Below are positions 13,333 to 14,657 of a stretch of DNA of 14,657 nucleotides, piece by piece; position 1 is the stretch's first letter, and every line of letters starts with the position of its first letter. The notes beneath the pieces were generated by a model that saw only the letters and a program-made list of their open reading frames with translations, was not told the DNA's origin and ran no database searches. The translations under genes were made by a program, and so were the position numbers. This stretch comes from JAIYDQ01 sp031411055 (GTDB lineage Bacteria > Planctomycetota > Planctomycetia > Pirellulales > Pirellulaceae), in assembly GCA_031411055.1 (NCBI GenBank), contig JANOAI010000091.1, forward strand, positions 1-14,657, read 5' to 3'.

Positions 13333-14442
13333 TTAACTCAGCCGACGAAGTCGAGGTCGATGTCGAGGCGTAATTTCGGTTGAATGTCCTTCTTCCCTCG
13401 GCACAGCAACCAAAGCCAGCGAGGGTTCGCTCCTCGATTCGGTAGTTGTGAAAGGTTCTTCCTCGCCTTCATGAGCCAACGCAACTGCCGGTCGGCCGGT
13501 TGTAGGTTTCCCAACTTTCCGTTGTTGCAGAACCTGTACGTATTCGGCGCCAAAAAAGACGATCGACATCCCGTAATAGCACCACAATAGGAGGGCGATG
13601 AATGATCCGATCACGCCGTAGGCAACCGTATACTTCATGCCAATCAGAAACACACCCAAGACCATTCGTCCAAGCTCCCAGATGATGGATGCCAACAAGC
13701 CACCGCGGAGAGCTTCATGCCATCCGACAAACTTCTTGGGAAGCCATTTGTAAACCATTCCAAACAACAGGGCATTCATGGCAATGACGAAGGCAAATTG
13801 GAATGCATTGTAGAGATAGCCAAGCCCCACATCGCTTGCTCCAAACCATGTATTAAGTTTCTCAAAGAGTTGGGTCTTCAACTGGCCGATGATCATTTGA
13901 CTAATGAATAACCCGACCACCATACCGCCTAGTGATAGGAGCATCAGGAACGCAAAACATCGATGGAGCAGCACATTGATAATCGTCTTTTGAAGGGACA
14001 GCCCTTTTTTGGACGGAATGCGCCAGATCTTGTCGAAACCGCGATCAAGCTGTGCAAACACGGCGATAGCGGCCAGGATGGCCATCAAGGTACCAACCGG
14101 ACCACTCACGACTGATTGCTTCTTAAACTGTTGCAGGACTTGGCTGACTTGCTCGCGAATGACTTCGGAACCATGTTCAGAAATTTGTTCCAATAAAAGT
14201 GATTGCGCATCTTGTCCAAACTTGGTGAATTCAAGAAATAGTCCTAGGCCCGTTATCAGCAACAGGAGCATTGGGAATAGCGATAACGCAAGGTAGTAAG
14301 CGACCGATGCCGCCAACGAGCCCGCATCGTCCTCACTCCAACGAATGGCTGCATCGCGCAAATTTGGGAAAAGATTGCGCATCCAAAGCCGTTGCCGTCC
14401 AAGCCATCGTATTTTCGAAGGTGTTTCTTGACCGAGTTCCAT
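13333..14442 (-). CDS. YihY/BrkB (UPF0761) family inner-membrane protein
   Basis: 369 aa from the ATG at 14442; no obvious Shine-Dalgarno. Family features are DDAGSLAASVAYYLALSLFP (39-57), the FAQLDRGFDKIW motif (129-140), and YKWLPKK (231-237) followed by GGLLASIIWELG (247-258). About six membrane segments are visible (near 48-70, 116-134, 160-184, 209-231, 247-269, 275-305). After residue 305 a polar, Glu/Arg-rich cytoplasmic-type tail of about 65 residues ends in a basic stretch (RHRPRLRRLS). The family was once called ribonuclease BN, a name later shown to belong to an unrelated enzyme; its members are polytopic membrane proteins of uncertain transport or envelope role. It is convergent with the aminotransferase, with no operon partner in view. 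Confidence 0.92.
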   Translation of the reverse strand: MELGQETPSKIRWLGRQRLWMRNLFPNLRDAAIRWSEDDAGSLAASVAYYLALSLFPMLLLLITGLGLFLEFTKFGQDAQSLLLEQISEHGSEVIREQVSQVLQQFKKQSVVSGPVGTLMAILAAIAVFAQLDRGFDKIWRIPSKKGLSLQKTIINVLLHRCFAFLMLLSLGGMVVGLFISQMIIGQLKTQLFEKLNTWFGASDVGLGYLYNAFQFAFVIAMNALLFGMVYKWLPKKFVGWHEALRGGLLASIIWELGRMVLGVFLIGMKYTVAYGVIGSFIALLLWCYYGMSIVFFGAEYVQVLQQRKVGKPTTGRPAVALAHEGEEEPFTTTESRSEPSLALVAVPREEGHSTEITPRHRPRLRRLS

Positions 14443-14617
14443 GTCTGCGAGTGTAGGGAACGCAACTCCCTCGCGTCAACAAAGTTAAAGCCGTTTTGCA
14501 GTCATTTTAGAAATTCCTTCTCCAACCCAACCCTAAATCTAAAACTTGACGCTCCACTAGGGCCGTCCCTTGGAGTTGACCTGGATTGGGTGACATCGCC
14601 AAGACTTGCCCGCTGCG

Positions 14618-14655
14618 CAAGCAAGGGACAATACACGTAGGAATTCCCTTGCTTG
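14618..14655. repeat. Inverted repeat at the right window edge
   Basis: CAAGCAAGGGA (14618-14628) and its exact reverse complement (14645-14655) flank a 16-nt loop. It lies in the 215-bp stretch upstream of the YihY-family start, otherwise without recognisable genes. It may be a terminator or part of a longer repeat continuing past the window. Confidence 0.5.
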
Positions 14656-14657
14656 AG

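Noticed and set aside
14392..14640. An 82-codon plus-strand frame at the right edge
   Set aside because: It overlaps the YihY-family start in antisense and has no ribosome site or domain.
1..14657. A defence system, prophage, integron, CRISPR array or insertion sequence
   Set aside because: No transposase, integrase, Cas, restriction or toxin-antitoxin gene is visible; all long frames fit housekeeping or envelope families, and the repeats seen are isolated palindromes without regular spacing.

Overview
The window looks like chromosomal DNA of moderate GC content from a Gram-negative-type bacterium, most likely a planctomycete (Pirellulaceae-like). The evidence is indirect: large TPR-linked OGT-type glycosyltransferases in tandem, a sugar isomerase of the kind abundant in planctomycetes, an HtrA with a periplasmic signal/anchor, frequent GTG/TTG starts, and few strong Shine-Dalgarno sites. 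No rRNA, tRNA, CRISPR array, transposase or phage gene is visible. The phylum assignment is an inference.

Layout. Positions 1-4019 (+) hold two tandem, translationally overlapping TPR/OGT-family (SPINDLY-type) glycosyltransferase genes; the first is cut by the left edge. A TIM-barrel sugar-phosphate isomerase/epimerase lies convergent to them (4050-4967, -). It is divergent from an htrA/degP-type protease (5099-6649, +). A 247-bp gap follows, with a nested inverted repeat. Positions 6897-10629 (-) form a compact osmoregulated periplasmic glucan (OPG/MDO) operon. In transcription order it reads: a putative 23-codon leader peptide with a perfect Shine-Dalgarno, opgG, an 85-codon ORF overlapping both neighbours, and a short opgH. 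About 620 bp without a convincing gene come next. They are followed by a seven-iron ferredoxin (fdxA, 11253-11531, +) with a candidate promoter and a good hairpin terminator, then a class-III PLP aminotransferase (11773-13155, +). A second nested inverted repeat sits in the gap before a convergent YihY/BrkB-type membrane protein (13333-14442, -). The last 215 bp are non-coding and contain an inverted repeat that reaches almost to the window end.

Themes. Several genes serve the cell envelope: OpgG/OpgH for beta-glucan in the periplasm, HtrA for envelope protein quality control, and YihY in the inner membrane. The OGT-like pair probably glycosylates proteins or cell-surface material. The observations most worth a second look are the opg operon architecture (OpgH without the long N- and C-terminal regions of the E. 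coli protein, an overlapping small ORF that may be its split-off N-terminal part, and a leader peptide before opgG), the tandem OGT pair, and two nested-palindrome elements between convergent genes.
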